This document shows, piece after piece, positions 16,846-26,290 of a stretch of DNA of 64,000 bases (its first letter is position 1; each line of letters begins with the position of its first letter). The stretch covers positions 1 through 64,000 of the forward strand of contig NZ_MUGS01000037.1 of assembly GCF_002222055.1 (NCBI RefSeq). Reading direction: 5' to 3'. Both the position numbers and the translations under genes were made by a program. The stretch comes from Flavobacterium araucananum (lineage in GTDB: Bacteria > Bacteroidota > Bacteroidia > Flavobacteriales > Flavobacteriaceae). The notes beneath the pieces were generated by a model, which saw only the letters and a list, made by a program, of their open reading frames with translations, had not been told where the DNA came from and did not search any database.

Positions 16846-18834
16846 ATGGCTATACAGACCGGAGAAAACGAACAGGCACTGAGAAAGATCTTGGATATGA
16901 CAAGACTTATCAGCATCATTATTTTAACTATACATTTTTATTACTACTGCTATACAGCCTTTCGGGAGTGGCATCTGGTTAGCGGATTCAGTGATAAAAT
17001 TATGTGCAATATTTACCATACGGGACTATTCAGTAATTTTCATAAGTCCAAACTCTTTGCTTTGGGATTTTTAATAATCTCCTTAATTGGGGCTAAAGGA
17101 CGAAAAGATGAAAAACTGAATTACAAAACAGCTTTCGCTTATATAATTACAGGGGTTCTGATTTACTTTATCAGTTATCTTTCACTATACCTGAAAATTG
17201 AACTGATGCTGGCTGCAATTGCCTACATGACCATGACTTCTGGCGGCTTTCTGTTGATGCTTTCCGGTGGTACATTATTATCCAGAATTATAAAAAACAG
17301 GCTCAACAGCAAAGATATTTTTAATAGAGAAAATGAAACCTTTCCACAGGAAGAAAGACTTTTGGAGAATGAATATTCCATCAACCTTCCCGCCCGTTAT
17401 CATTTAAAAGATAAGATAAGGGTCAGTTGGATAAACATCATAAATCCTTTTCGCGGTTTACTGGTTTCTGGTACTCCCGGATCAGGAAAATCTTATTTTG
17501 TTATACGTCATGTTATTACCCAGCACATTCGCAAAAGATTTACCATGTTTGTCTACGATTTCAAGTTTGATGATCTTTCCAGAATAGCCTATAATACCTG
17601 GATTAAACACAAACACCTCTATCCAAAATTACCTCAGTTTTATGTGATTAATTTTGACGACCTGACCCGGACCAACAGGTGCAATCCGTTGGAACCTTCA
17701 GCCATGAGTGACATAACGGATGCTTCCGAATCAGCACGTACTATTCTGCTCGGACTCAATAGGGAATGGATCAAAAGACAGGGCGATTTTTTTGTAGAGT
17801 CACCGATTAATTTTCTTTCCGCCATAATATGGTATTTACGAAAATACAAAGACGGAGAGTTCTGCACACTTCCCCATGTAATTGAACTCATGCAGGAAGA
17901 TTACGATAGTCTCTTTACGCTGCTTAGAACCGAAAAAGAAATCGAAGTACTTATTAATCCCTTTGTGAATGCCTACCTAAATAATGTTATGGACCAATTA
18001 GAGGGGCAAATTGCTTCTGCAAAAATTGCCATGGCACGGCTTTCCTCTCCACAATTGTATTATGTTTTATCGGGTAATGACTTTACATTGGACATTAATA
18101 ATCCAGACGATCCTAAGATCCTATGTATGGGCAATAATCCGCAGAAAATCCAAATATATGGAGCTGTATTGTCACTTTACGTAAACCGATTGGTAAAGCA
18201 GGTGAACCAAAAAAACAAACATAAAAGCAGTCTGATATTCGATGAATTTCCAACTATTTACCTCAACAATATGGACAGCTTAATTGCTACAGCCCGGAGC
18301 AATAAAGTAGCAACTTGCTTGGGTATTCAGGATTTTAGCCAACTGCGTAAAGATTATGGACGAGAACAGGCGGATGTGATTATGAATATTGTTGGAAACA
18401 TAGTAAGCGGACAAGTTACAGGTGATACTGCCAAGCAATTGTCAGAGCGTTTTGGAAAAATTATGCAGGACAGGGAAAGCCTTTCCATTAATAGCGGAGA
18501 TACCTCTATAAGTCGGTCCAAACAATTAGAATCGGCAGTGCCTCCATCCAAAATTTCCGGACTTAGTTCCGGTGAATTCGTGGGTATGGTAGCGGATGAT
18601 CCTGATTGTAAAATTGAACTTAAGACATTTCATTCAGAAATAGTAAATGACCATGAAGCATTGAAAAAAGAAGAGGATAACTATGTCGATATTCCTGTCA
18701 TTCGCAAAGTCGATAATACAATGGTACAACGGAATTATCTTCAAATAAAAAAAGACATCAAGGATATCATTTATGCTGAAAAAGAACGACTATTAAATGA
18801 TCCTGAATTGATGAATTTAGTAATTAAGAAGTGA
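16846..18834 (+). CDS. TraG/VirD4-type coupling protein (MobC/BfmC-like)
   Basis: The 662-residue protein has about four N-terminal membrane helices (within residues 20-145) and a cytoplasmic ATPase domain. Walker A is GTPGSGKS (about 208-215) and Walker B is SLIFDEFP (about 462-469). The TARSNKVATCLGIQDFSQLRKDYG segment region after Walker B is characteristic of TraG/VirD4 coupling proteins, which bring the relaxase-DNA complex to a type IV secretion channel. No secretion channel genes are in the window, so the element is probably mobilizable with help, or the channel genes lie elsewhere. It is the last gene of the mobilization operon. Confidence 0.88.
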   Translation: MAIQTGENEQALRKILDMTRLISIIILTIHFYYYCYTAFREWHLVSGFSDKIMCNIYHTGLFSNFHKSKLFALGFLIISLIGAKGRKDEKLNYKTAFAYIITGVLIYFISYLSLYLKIELMLAAIAYMTMTSGGFLLMLSGGTLLSRIIKNRLNSKDIFNRENETFPQEERLLENEYSINLPARYHLKDKIRVSWINIINPFRGLLVSGTPGSGKSYFVIRHVITQHIRKRFTMFVYDFKFDDLSRIAYNTWIKHKHLYPKLPQFYVINFDDLTRTNRCNPLEPSAMSDITDASESARTILLGLNREWIKRQGDFFVESPINFLSAIIWYLRKYKDGEFCTLPHVIELMQEDYDSLFTLLRTEKEIEVLINPFVNAYLNNVMDQLEGQIASAKIAMARLSSPQLYYVLSGNDFTLDINNPDDPKILCMGNNPQKIQIYGAVLSLYVNRLVKQVNQKNKHKSSLIFDEFPTIYLNNMDSLIATARSNKVATCLGIQDFSQLRKDYGREQADVIMNIVGNIVSGQVTGDTAKQLSERFGKIMQDRESLSINSGDTSISRSKQLESAVPPSKISGLSSGEFVGMVADDPDCKIELKTFHSEIVNDHEALKKEEDNYVDIPVIRKVDNTMVQRNYLQIKKDIKDIIYAEKERLLNDPELMNLVIKK

Positions 18835-18855
18835 TAAAAATTAAACTTATATATA

Positions 18856-19038
18856 ATGACACAGAAACAATTTACCGATATTATTCAATTAATAAAGCAA
18901 TCCAAATCAAATGCTATTACAGCAGTTAATACTGAAATGATTAATCTTTACTGAAATATTGGACAGTATAATCACAATCGTATCTAAACAGAACGGTAGG
19001 GGAAATCAGTGGTAAAAGAACTTAATGATTTTTTTTAA
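18856..19038 (+). pseudogene. Decayed N-terminus of a DUF1016/YhcG-type nuclease gene
   Basis: Reading from the ATG at 18856 in one frame gives a protein that begins MTQKQFTDIIQLIKQSK, continues with AVNTEMINLY, NIGQY and GKSVVKELNDF, and is interrupted by three in-frame stops. These segments match the start of DUF1016 proteins (the SVNTELINLYWxIGxYI and GWGKSVVKxLxxxI pattern). The first stop, TGA, sits where the family has Trp (TGG), and the third sits before GKSVV where Trp is also usual. The frame is otherwise intact over 61 codons. An apparently intact DUF1016 gene lies at 23008-24207 on the other strand, so this is a remnant of a second copy. Confidence 0.75.
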
Positions 19039-19073
19039 TTGACATTCTTGCAAATTTGAAAAAAAACAATCAT

Positions 19074-19784
19074 TTATGATAATGTAAATTCCAATTTTTC
19101 TTTCCATTTTTCCCAATCGGGAGATAGTATGTTTTGCAAATCATAGAATTCCTTGTTATGATTGTAATGTACTAAATGACAAAGTTCGTGAATTACTACA
19201 TATTCGATACTCCCTTTTGGGGCTTTTATTAACTCTGTATTTAGAATTATTTTGCCAGATTTAGTACAACTGCCCCAACGTTTTTGCATCAATCTTATAT
19301 CTAAAGCCGGTCTTTCAATTTTATACTTATTGAATTTTTCTATAGAACTATCCAACACTTCTTCGAAGTGAAAGATTGCTTTTTCCTTGTACCATTCGTT
19401 TAGTTTTTTTTCTAAATATTCTGGATTTGATTTTTTAGTTTTCATAATCATTGCACCTCTATAAAGTTTAATTTCATTTATAGTGTCTTCAATGATTTGC
19501 AACTTATATTGTCTTCCTAAATACAAATGTGTTTCTCCATTAACGTATTTACGCTCTGGCGTATGTGGTTTATAACTACAAAAAAAGGCTTGTTGTTTTA
19601 ATATCCAATTGGCTTTTAATTTTACCTTTTTATTGATGTCTATTAAATTCGTATCATTTGGAGCAATAACCGATACCGATCCGTCAGGTAATACTTTTAT
19701 GCCTAATGACTTTCTTTCGGCAAAAGACAATTTATATTCAATACTTTTGCTGCCATACTTTACTTGTTGGATTGATTGTAGCAT
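19074..19784 (-). CDS. DUF45/M48-type zinc metallopeptidase (YgjP-like) linked to restriction genes
   Basis: The 236-residue protein carries the zinc motif VVIHELCHLVHYNHNKEF (HExxH at about residues 199-203 with a third ligand His downstream) and the WGSCTKSGKIILNTELIKAP segment typical of the YgjP/DUF45 family. The family is often found next to type I restriction genes; its role there is not settled, but a protease acting on HsdR or HsdM is an old suggestion. It is the last gene of the defence operon, and its ATG overlaps the hsdR stop by one base (TAATG). No frame damage is visible. Confidence 0.85.
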   Translation of the reverse strand: MLQSIQQVKYGSKSIEYKLSFAERKSLGIKVLPDGSVSVIAPNDTNLIDINKKVKLKANWILKQQAFFCSYKPHTPERKYVNGETHLYLGRQYKLQIIEDTINEIKLYRGAMIMKTKKSNPEYLEKKLNEWYKEKAIFHFEEVLDSSIEKFNKYKIERPALDIRLMQKRWGSCTKSGKIILNTELIKAPKGSIEYVVIHELCHLVHYNHNKEFYDLQNILSPDWEKWKEKLEFTLS

Positions 19785-22700
19785 TAAACGTATTTTAGTT
19801 TAGCAATTTTAATTACTTCGTCTATCAATTCATCTATTTTGTCAAATGAGAATTGCGTATCGTATTGTTGCTGTTTTTCGAAAAGTAAATCATCGAGGTT
19901 GTTTTTCAATTCTTTCTCAATTTCCGTATTGGTTTGCCAATCAATAATAAGTGTATTGTTTTCAAACACTATATTATTAATACAATCTTCTATCTCTAAT
20001 CCTGTACTGGCTTGTACTTCTTTTGGCTCTGGTGCATTACTAAAACTATTCTCTAAAACTGCATTTATCAGATTATAAAAAGCAATTGCATTAGGTTTGT
20101 CCTGGATAGCATGCGGAACATTATTTTGCTTTCCAGTCAGGAATTGATTTTCGTATTCTTTAGCTTTTTGTAAATATAGTGCTTCATCAATTCGATGTTG
20201 ATGATAATCGTTTATGGCTTCTCTAATTAATGCCGATAAACTTTTGTAGAAGATTGGATCTTCATTCATTTTAACATTAATTGCCTTAACCGTACGAGTT
20301 GCAATATGGTCGGCTTTTGCTGCTTTGCCTATTATTTTTTCTACTTCAGCTTCTCTTTTTTCTCTATCAAAAATATTTACTAGTTCCGTTATTTTTAATA
20401 CTTCGCCTTCCGTAGTAATATGTTTATCTATTAATTTTTGAACTTGAGGTTCATAAGCTGCATAATCTAAATCGTCAAAATACCTTCTCTTAACATCTAC
20501 TCTTAATTGCAAGAAAAACTTACTGTCCTTTTTGTATTTATCAATGACTTTCTCGTTTTTAATATCATTAAACTCTATTGATGCCATTGCTAATTTGAAC
20601 AAACGGACAAAAGCAGAAAGTTTTTCATAAAAAGGATGTCTTATACTTTCATCATTTAATAATTCGGAATATGCTTCTGCATCGTATTTGTTTTTTATCG
20701 TTTTGAAAATGTCCCATAACTCGCTGTGTGCTTGTGGTAATTTTTCTATTTCCTTGTTGATGTTTATTATTGTTCCTGATAGTTCTTCTAACTCAAAATC
20801 ATTTAAACCGCTGTATGTATTTAGAGCATTGTCCAGATTTTCTAAATTACCGAAATAATCGATTATAAAACCATATTCTTTTCCTGGAGCTACTCTGTTT
20901 ACCCTTGCTATAGCTTGAAGTAAAGTATGCTCTTTCAATGATCTGGTAATGTATAATACTTGATTGTTTGGCGCATCAAAACCAGTTAATAATTTATCTA
21001 CTACGATAATTATTTCAGGTTGTTCTTGCTTTTTGAAAGAACTGATTACTGATTTTTCGTAATCTAATTGTTTTCCATATTTACTCATCATTGCTTTGTA
21101 AAACTTCAAGACTACATCTTCGTTTTCCTCAAAAGCATCTTCGTAATTTTCTCTTGTATCAGGTGCAGAAATTAACACCTCACAACTTACTTTTCCAATT
21201 TCTTTTAAGTATTCTCGATATTTTATGGCTGTGGTTTTGTTGGGCGCTACTAATTGTCCTTTGAAACCAGTACCTTGAATATTATCCTCGAAATGTTCAC
21301 TAATATCCCATGATCTTGCATAAATGACCTGATCGGCTTTGTTTAGTTGATTTGCTGTACTGTATTTCCTTTTTAGTGCTGTTTTACCATAAGGCGTAAG
21401 TGGTTCGGAAACTTTATCAAAAAAGGTGTCTAATGGTTTTTCATTTACTTCAATTAAATTATGCCTTCCTTCATAAAGTAAAGGTACTACTGCCTTATCT
21501 TCAACAGCATCTGTAATAGAATACACATCTATTAAACCTCCAAATTTATTGGCAGTACTTTTTTCTTTTTTCATTAAAGGTGTCCCTGTAAATGCGACAA
21601 AACAAGCATTCGGGAAAACCTTTTGCATTTTTACATTAAACGTACCGTATTGGCTTCGGTGTCCTTCATCAATTAATACAAAAATATTAGGTGAAGTAAA
21701 TCCTTCTTTTGATTGGTTTATAGCCGCTTCAAATTTGTGTATCAATGTGGTGATTACTGCGTCCGTTGGGCTATTGATTAGTTCTACTAAATGTTTTCCG
21801 GTTTGTGCTTCTTCTACATCAACGTGACATTTTTGAAATGTTTCTGTAATTTGGGTATTTAAATCTATTCTATCAGTAACAAGAATTATTTTTGGATTTT
21901 TTATTTCTTTTTGAGTTGCAATTAATTGCGCCAACATTACCATAGTCAATGATTTTCCGCTTCCTTGTGTGTGCCAAATTACACCACCAGTTCGCTTGCC
22001 ATTTGCATCCGCAATACTAATTTTTTTAAGTGTTTCTTTGATTGCAAAATATTGTTGGTATCGGGTTATCTTTTTAACACCATCATCATAAATTATGTAA
22101 TTAAAAATCAAATCTATAATTCTTGATTTCTGACATAAACTGAATACTAATTTATCTTGTTCGGTTACGATTACTTCTTCTTTTTCCAGTTGATTAAAAT
22201 AATGTAATACACTGCTAAATCGTTGTTTGAAAATAGCTGTTCGCTCTGTATTAGGTAATTCGCTGTTTTTTAGTTGTCTAATTGCATCGCCATATTGTAT
22301 TCCTTCTTCCTTGGTACGGAATACTTCTTTCCATACACTCCAAAACTCTTTTTGTGTGGCTGTCGTGGCATATCTTGCCTCGTTTACCGCTAATGATAAC
22401 ACCATATTAGAATATTGGTATAATCCTCTTATTCCGTCCTCTGATTGGTTTCTTAAATGTTGCGATATTCCTTGTGTTACAGGGTCTTTTATCACATTGC
22501 TTTTGCATTCAATTACTACCATTGGAATTCCATTGATGAATAAAACAATATCTGGGCGATAGGTGTCGTTTCTTTCGCTACGTAATACGGCATATTCTTC
22601 GGTAACGTGGAATGTATTGTTCTCTATATTTTTCCAATCGATATATTGAAAAGAGAAACTTTTTTTATCGTTTAGAATGGTTTGTTCTAAACTTTTACCC

Positions 22701-23008
22701 AAAGTTATTAAGTCATAAAATGCTTGATTTGCCTTTATAAAACCATCCTGTATTGGTAATTCCCGCAAAGCGATAATTGCTGCATTGATATTGCTCTCTG
22801 AAAAAGAAAACTCTTTGTCTTTGTATTGAATACTATTTATTTTTTCGAGTTGTTTTTTCAAAATTGGTTCCAGCAATACATTACTGGTTCTACCGCCACG
22901 TAATTCCATTGCTTCATCTGGCGATACATATTGATATCCCATTTTTATGAGTAACTGCAATGCTGGAATTTGACTGATGTGGTCTTCAATATAGGATGGA
23001 ATACTCAT
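19784..23008 (-). CDS. hsdR: Type I restriction enzyme, restriction/translocation subunit HsdR
   Basis: The 1074-residue protein has the full HsdR layout. The N-terminal nuclease domain has YRPDIVLFINGIP and VVIECKS (PD-ECK, about residues 150-170). The motor domain has Walker A HTQGSGKS (about 343-350), the DEGH box in VLIDEGHRSQ (about 446), FTGTPL and the motif VI region LQAIARVNRVAPGKEYG. A C-terminal helical domain contacts HsdM. With HsdM and HsdS it translocates and cuts unmodified DNA. It overlaps the stop of the DUF1016 gene by one base and the metallopeptidase start by one base. It is separated from hsdS by four genes (CD-NTase, SLATT, PIN, DUF1016), which is unusual. Confidence 0.95.
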   Translation of the reverse strand: MSIPSYIEDHISQIPALQLLIKMGYQYVSPDEAMELRGGRTSNVLLEPILKKQLEKINSIQYKDKEFSFSESNINAAIIALRELPIQDGFIKANQAFYDLITLGKSLEQTILNDKKSFSFQYIDWKNIENNTFHVTEEYAVLRSERNDTYRPDIVLFINGIPMVVIECKSNVIKDPVTQGISQHLRNQSEDGIRGLYQYSNMVLSLAVNEARYATTATQKEFWSVWKEVFRTKEEGIQYGDAIRQLKNSELPNTERTAIFKQRFSSVLHYFNQLEKEEVIVTEQDKLVFSLCQKSRIIDLIFNYIIYDDGVKKITRYQQYFAIKETLKKISIADANGKRTGGVIWHTQGSGKSLTMVMLAQLIATQKEIKNPKIILVTDRIDLNTQITETFQKCHVDVEEAQTGKHLVELINSPTDAVITTLIHKFEAAINQSKEGFTSPNIFVLIDEGHRSQYGTFNVKMQKVFPNACFVAFTGTPLMKKEKSTANKFGGLIDVYSITDAVEDKAVVPLLYEGRHNLIEVNEKPLDTFFDKVSEPLTPYGKTALKRKYSTANQLNKADQVIYARSWDISEHFEDNIQGTGFKGQLVAPNKTTAIKYREYLKEIGKVSCEVLISAPDTRENYEDAFEENEDVVLKFYKAMMSKYGKQLDYEKSVISSFKKQEQPEIIIVVDKLLTGFDAPNNQVLYITRSLKEHTLLQAIARVNRVAPGKEYGFIIDYFGNLENLDNALNTYSGLNDFELEELSGTIININKEIEKLPQAHSELWDIFKTIKNKYDAEAYSELLNDESIRHPFYEKLSAFVRLFKLAMASIEFNDIKNEKVIDKYKKDSKFFLQLRVDVKRRYFDDLDYAAYEPQVQKLIDKHITTEGEVLKITELVNIFDREKREAEVEKIIGKAAKADHIATRTVKAINVKMNEDPIFYKSLSALIREAINDYHQHRIDEALYLQKAKEYENQFLTGKQNNVPHAIQDKPNAIAFYNLINAVLENSFSNAPEPKEVQASTGLEIEDCINNIVFENNTLIIDWQTNTEIEKELKNNLDDLLFEKQQQYDTQFSFDKIDELIDEVIKIAKLKYV

Positions 23009-24207
23009 TATGACTCTATGTTTTTTGATTGATTATACAATTCTCCCAATTCGTGTAATTTGGCTTGGAGTAGTTTTTTATCAATTAATTTAGTGGTATA
23101 CTCTGCAACTTTTGTCGGAGATAGTGAACGGCTCATTGCAATTTCTACAATCTCATCGTCTTTACTTTTACAAAGGATTATTCCGATGCTTGGGTTTTCG
23201 TGTGGCAGTTTGTGATCCCTGTCAAGTGCTTCTAAATAGAAGTTCATTTTACCTAAATACTCGGGTTTGAAATCGGTAATTTTTAATTCAAATGCAACCA
23301 AACATTGCAATACTCTGTGATAAAACAATAAATCTACTTCATAGTCTCTATTAGCTACTTGTACTCTGTATTCTTCGCCAACAAAAGAAAAATTATTTCC
23401 AATTTCTAAAATGAATTTCTTTAGGTTTTTCACTATTGATTTTTGTAAATCGCTTTCACTAAAATTATCACCTAATTCTAAAAACTCTAATGAATAAATG
23501 TCTTTTAAGTGCTCGTTTATCTTGGCCGGTAATTGTGTCGGCAGTGCCGACACTTTTGTATTGCTTAAAGCATAGCGTTCAAATAGGCCACTTTCAATTT
23601 GTCTTCTTATTTCCCGTTGGCTCCATTTCTCTTTTGAAGCCATAATCAAATAGAATAATTTTTCTTCCGGCAGCTTACACGCTGATAAAATCTCTAAATG
23701 AACTGACCAACTCAATTGTGTCTGCAGTAGGGATACAATTGTTTTTTCACTATTATCATCATCTAATTGTGTCGCCATTGGTGACGCTTTTACATTTTGT
23801 GGTTTTTGAATTTGTGCCAAGGCAGTTGACACAAACTCAAAACTTAAATGTGTCGGCGGTGCTGACACATTTTTATTTTTTTGGTTTTCAGTATTTAGAG
23901 AGATGATATTTTCAAACATGATATCAAATTCCGATCCCGGACAATAGGTTTCGTAAAACTGTTTCATTCGGTATAACCCCCTACGATTAAAGGATTTTAA
24001 TGCAGGCATTTCAGTTTGGATATAATCTGCCAATTGTTGTACTGTGCCTTGTCCCCAAGTGCCTTGCGCTACTTTTTGGCTTACTGTTTTACCAATATCA
24101 AAGTATAATGTTACCAAAGCGATATTGGTATATTGCCTTACTCTACCTTGTGCTTCTTGTATTAGTTTTACAATATCGCCAAATTCAGGATTTTGAATGT
24201 TGCTCAT
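23008..24207 (-). CDS. DUF1016/YhcG-type PD-(D/E)XK nuclease with in-frame palindromic repeats
   Basis: The 399-residue protein belongs to the DUF1016 (YhcG-like) family: an N-terminal DNA-binding part (residues 1-190) and a C-terminal PD-(D/E)XK domain with YEVDLLFYH (Asp near 290) and VAFELKI (E-x-K near 306-310), ending in PSIGIILCKSKDDEIVE. The family often travels with type I restriction systems and may act in defence or DNA processing. Its middle part is odd: the segments NVSAPPTHL, KASPMATQL and KVSALPTQL are variants of one motif encoded by four copies of a palindromic repeat. The stop overlaps the hsdR start by one base. A dead relative lies at 18856-19038. Confidence 0.85.
   Translation of the reverse strand: MSNIQNPEFGDIVKLIQEAQGRVRQYTNIALVTLYFDIGKTVSQKVAQGTWGQGTVQQLADYIQTEMPALKSFNRRGLYRMKQFYETYCPGSEFDIMFENIISLNTENQKNKNVSAPPTHLSFEFVSTALAQIQKPQNVKASPMATQLDDDNSEKTIVSLLQTQLSWSVHLEILSACKLPEEKLFYLIMASKEKWSQREIRRQIESGLFERYALSNTKVSALPTQLPAKINEHLKDIYSLEFLELGDNFSESDLQKSIVKNLKKFILEIGNNFSFVGEEYRVQVANRDYEVDLLFYHRVLQCLVAFELKITDFKPEYLGKMNFYLEALDRDHKLPHENPSIGIILCKSKDDEIVEIAMSRSLSPTKVAEYTTKLIDKKLLQAKLHELGELYNQSKNIES
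23535..23872. repeat. Four diverged copies of a GTGTCGGC-n3-GCCGACAC palindrome inside a gene
   Basis: Inside the DUF1016 gene, GTGTCGGC-AGT-GCCGACAC at 23535-23553 is a perfect palindrome. AAATGTGTC...GACACATTT at 23846-23872 is a second strong one (core GTGTCGGCGGTGCTGACAC). Weaker versions occur at about 23770-23788 and 23814-23832. All preserve the reading frame and encode variants of V-S-A-x-P-T. This looks like a small palindromic element that spreads inside genes. Confidence 0.65.
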
Positions 24208-24240
24208 AAATTAACTTTTTATATAGCTCCTCTAAATTAT

Positions 24241-26220
24241 TTAATTCACTCTATTTTTTAAATCATAAATTTCATTTTCTACGATGACATTAATTTCATT
24301 AACATATTCGCTATGTTTTTTAATAAGTCTTTTATTTAAAGGAATTAACGGTAAAATTCCAAAAATTAATTCAACTGAACATCCAATTGCATATTGAACT
24401 ATAGGGCTTGTGTTAGAAAGACCATATTTAAAAGTTGAAAATATTAATCCAAATACAAATAATGGAATTAATACTAAAGCAACTCTATTATATAGTAGTT
24501 GAGTATCATATTTATCTCTTAATTTCCCCCGTTTATCATTACTTAAGACATTATATGCTAAATCTCTTTGGCTTTCGGCTTTTTCTCTATTTGCTTTAGC
24601 AATACTTTCCTTGCTTAATGCTTCTTCCATATCTTTTACTAAACCAATAGTATCACCTTCAATAACTCTTCTTAAATAAAGAGCAACATTTTCTTCTTCA
24701 GCACCAACTACACGCATTCTTTTCACTTCTTTAGCAACTTCAATTACTCTTTCATTAGGCAATTCATTTATTTTAATGTTTGTCCTTAAAATGAAGGCTA
24801 AATCTTTTACTTCAAAAGCCTCACTTTCAGGAACTAAAGAGTATTTAATAAGATTTTTAAATAATGGAGCAAAATTTGAGGCATCCATATTTACACCACC
24901 GCTATTAACCGCCATTAAACCAATCACCACATCAAGTCCTACTGCAATTTCGTTTTCATCTCTTATGCAGTTTTCAATAGCAAATCTTTTCATTGTACTA
25001 TCACTAGTGATAATCCAACATTTTTCATTTTTTCTTATAAATTGTGCTCCACTTATAATAGCAGCATCGTGGATTATTGGATTTTCTCTTTTATCTCTTC
25101 CTGTTCTTCTTTTATAAGTGTCATTAATTCTAGTTTTTAAACTTACATCTTCCTTTCCGTTTTCAATCGCAACACTTAAAGTATCATAATCATAAATTTC
25201 AATAGGTAAATTATCACTAAAATGTGATGGCATATCTAACAATCTATCAAACATTCTTGTGACATCAGTGGCATCTAAACAGCCACGTCTTAAAGCTGTT
25301 TGAATAAATGGACAATCAGAAGATCTTAATACATTTATATCAAAACTTTCAAAAACTCTAATTGTTTCTGTTCGTCTCCAGTTCATAGCTCTCAAATATT
25401 CCTCTCTAGTTGTATGGAGATAGACGGGAGAAATATTTAATTGTATTAAAATACTTTCTAACGAATTTAAAGAAGTAGAAAGTTCGTGTTCTTCTAAATC
25501 TAAAATCATCAAAATATTTGTGTCTAAAATAAATTTACTATCCTTAAATAAATCAATAGTAATTCCGTCGGCATAATTTCTTGCAGTGATTAATCTTGAA
25601 GAGAACATTGAAATACCATAATACCAAAAAAGTAAATTATCATCAGGATCTTCACTATCAATAAACTTTAAAAACTGTGCTTTTAGCCAGTCTTTATCAT
25701 TTTCAACAATTAAGGTGTTGTTTAATAAAATATTATCCAAAATTTCGTGGATATTATGAACTGAATTAGCACCATTTTTCCCTTTATAGGTAATTTGTTG
25801 AAACCACTCAAAACTGTATTTTTCGAAAAATGAAATTGCTGTATCGATAAACCATTTTTCTATATTTTCTTCTTTGCTTTCTGCTTTTGAGAAATATTTA
25901 TCCAGAACTTTAGAAAGTAAATCTTTGTTTTTATCTACTTCTTTTTTGATTTGATCTTTGTAATCATTATGAATAAAATGCCTATTCGATTTAACGTTTA
26001 ATTTTCGCTCTTTAATTAATATTCTTATAGCGTCTTCAATATCCTTTTGTGATACCGGTGAAGTTAATACTGTAGTTAATTCAGCTTCAATTTGTTTTAA
26101 AGTTGTACCATCACCTTTTAAATAAACAATTTTTAATATTAATTGCGACAAAGCAATTTTAGATAATGTCTTGAATTGTCCATCGTGTTTTATGTATAAT
26201 GTATGTAACTCTCTTTTCAT
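24241..26220 (-). CDS. PIN-domain protein with C-terminal membrane hairpin, candidate defence effector
   Basis: The 659-residue protein has three parts. Residues 1-220 are helical and charged. A PIN-type nuclease domain covers about 228-430: FILDTNILMILDLEE with the first Asp (about 233), EEYLRAMNWRR with Glu, and NPIIHDAAIISGAQFI followed by CWIITSDSTMKRFA, which supplies the later acidic residues. Near 575-640 two hydrophobic segments (VALVLIPLFVFGLIFS and VELIFGILPLIPL) form a membrane hairpin. PIN domains usually cut RNA. The gene is 70 nt downstream of the SLATT gene and 33 nt upstream of the DUF1016 gene. A membrane-tethered RNase next to a CBASS-like pair suggests a further effector, which is inference. 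Confidence 0.65.
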   Translation of the reverse strand: MKRELHTLYIKHDGQFKTLSKIALSQLILKIVYLKGDGTTLKQIEAELTTVLTSPVSQKDIEDAIRILIKERKLNVKSNRHFIHNDYKDQIKKEVDKNKDLLSKVLDKYFSKAESKEENIEKWFIDTAISFFEKYSFEWFQQITYKGKNGANSVHNIHEILDNILLNNTLIVENDKDWLKAQFLKFIDSEDPDDNLLFWYYGISMFSSRLITARNYADGITIDLFKDSKFILDTNILMILDLEEHELSTSLNSLESILIQLNISPVYLHTTREEYLRAMNWRRTETIRVFESFDINVLRSSDCPFIQTALRRGCLDATDVTRMFDRLLDMPSHFSDNLPIEIYDYDTLSVAIENGKEDVSLKTRINDTYKRRTGRDKRENPIIHDAAIISGAQFIRKNEKCWIITSDSTMKRFAIENCIRDENEIAVGLDVVIGLMAVNSGGVNMDASNFAPLFKNLIKYSLVPESEAFEVKDLAFILRTNIKINELPNERVIEVAKEVKRMRVVGAEEENVALYLRRVIEGDTIGLVKDMEEALSKESIAKANREKAESQRDLAYNVLSNDKRGKLRDKYDTQLLYNRVALVLIPLFVFGLIFSTFKYGLSNTSPIVQYAIGCSVELIFGILPLIPLNKRLIKKHSEYVNEINVIVENEIYDLKNRVN

Positions 26221-26290
26221 TTATAGGTTTTGGTTTGGCTGTTAGCTTTTTTTTAAATAGCTCTAATAAACAATTCAATGTTTTATATGT

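Noticed and set aside
23535..23872. CRISPR array
   Set aside because: The repeats are palindromic, diverged, irregularly spaced and lie inside an open coding frame; no cas genes are present.
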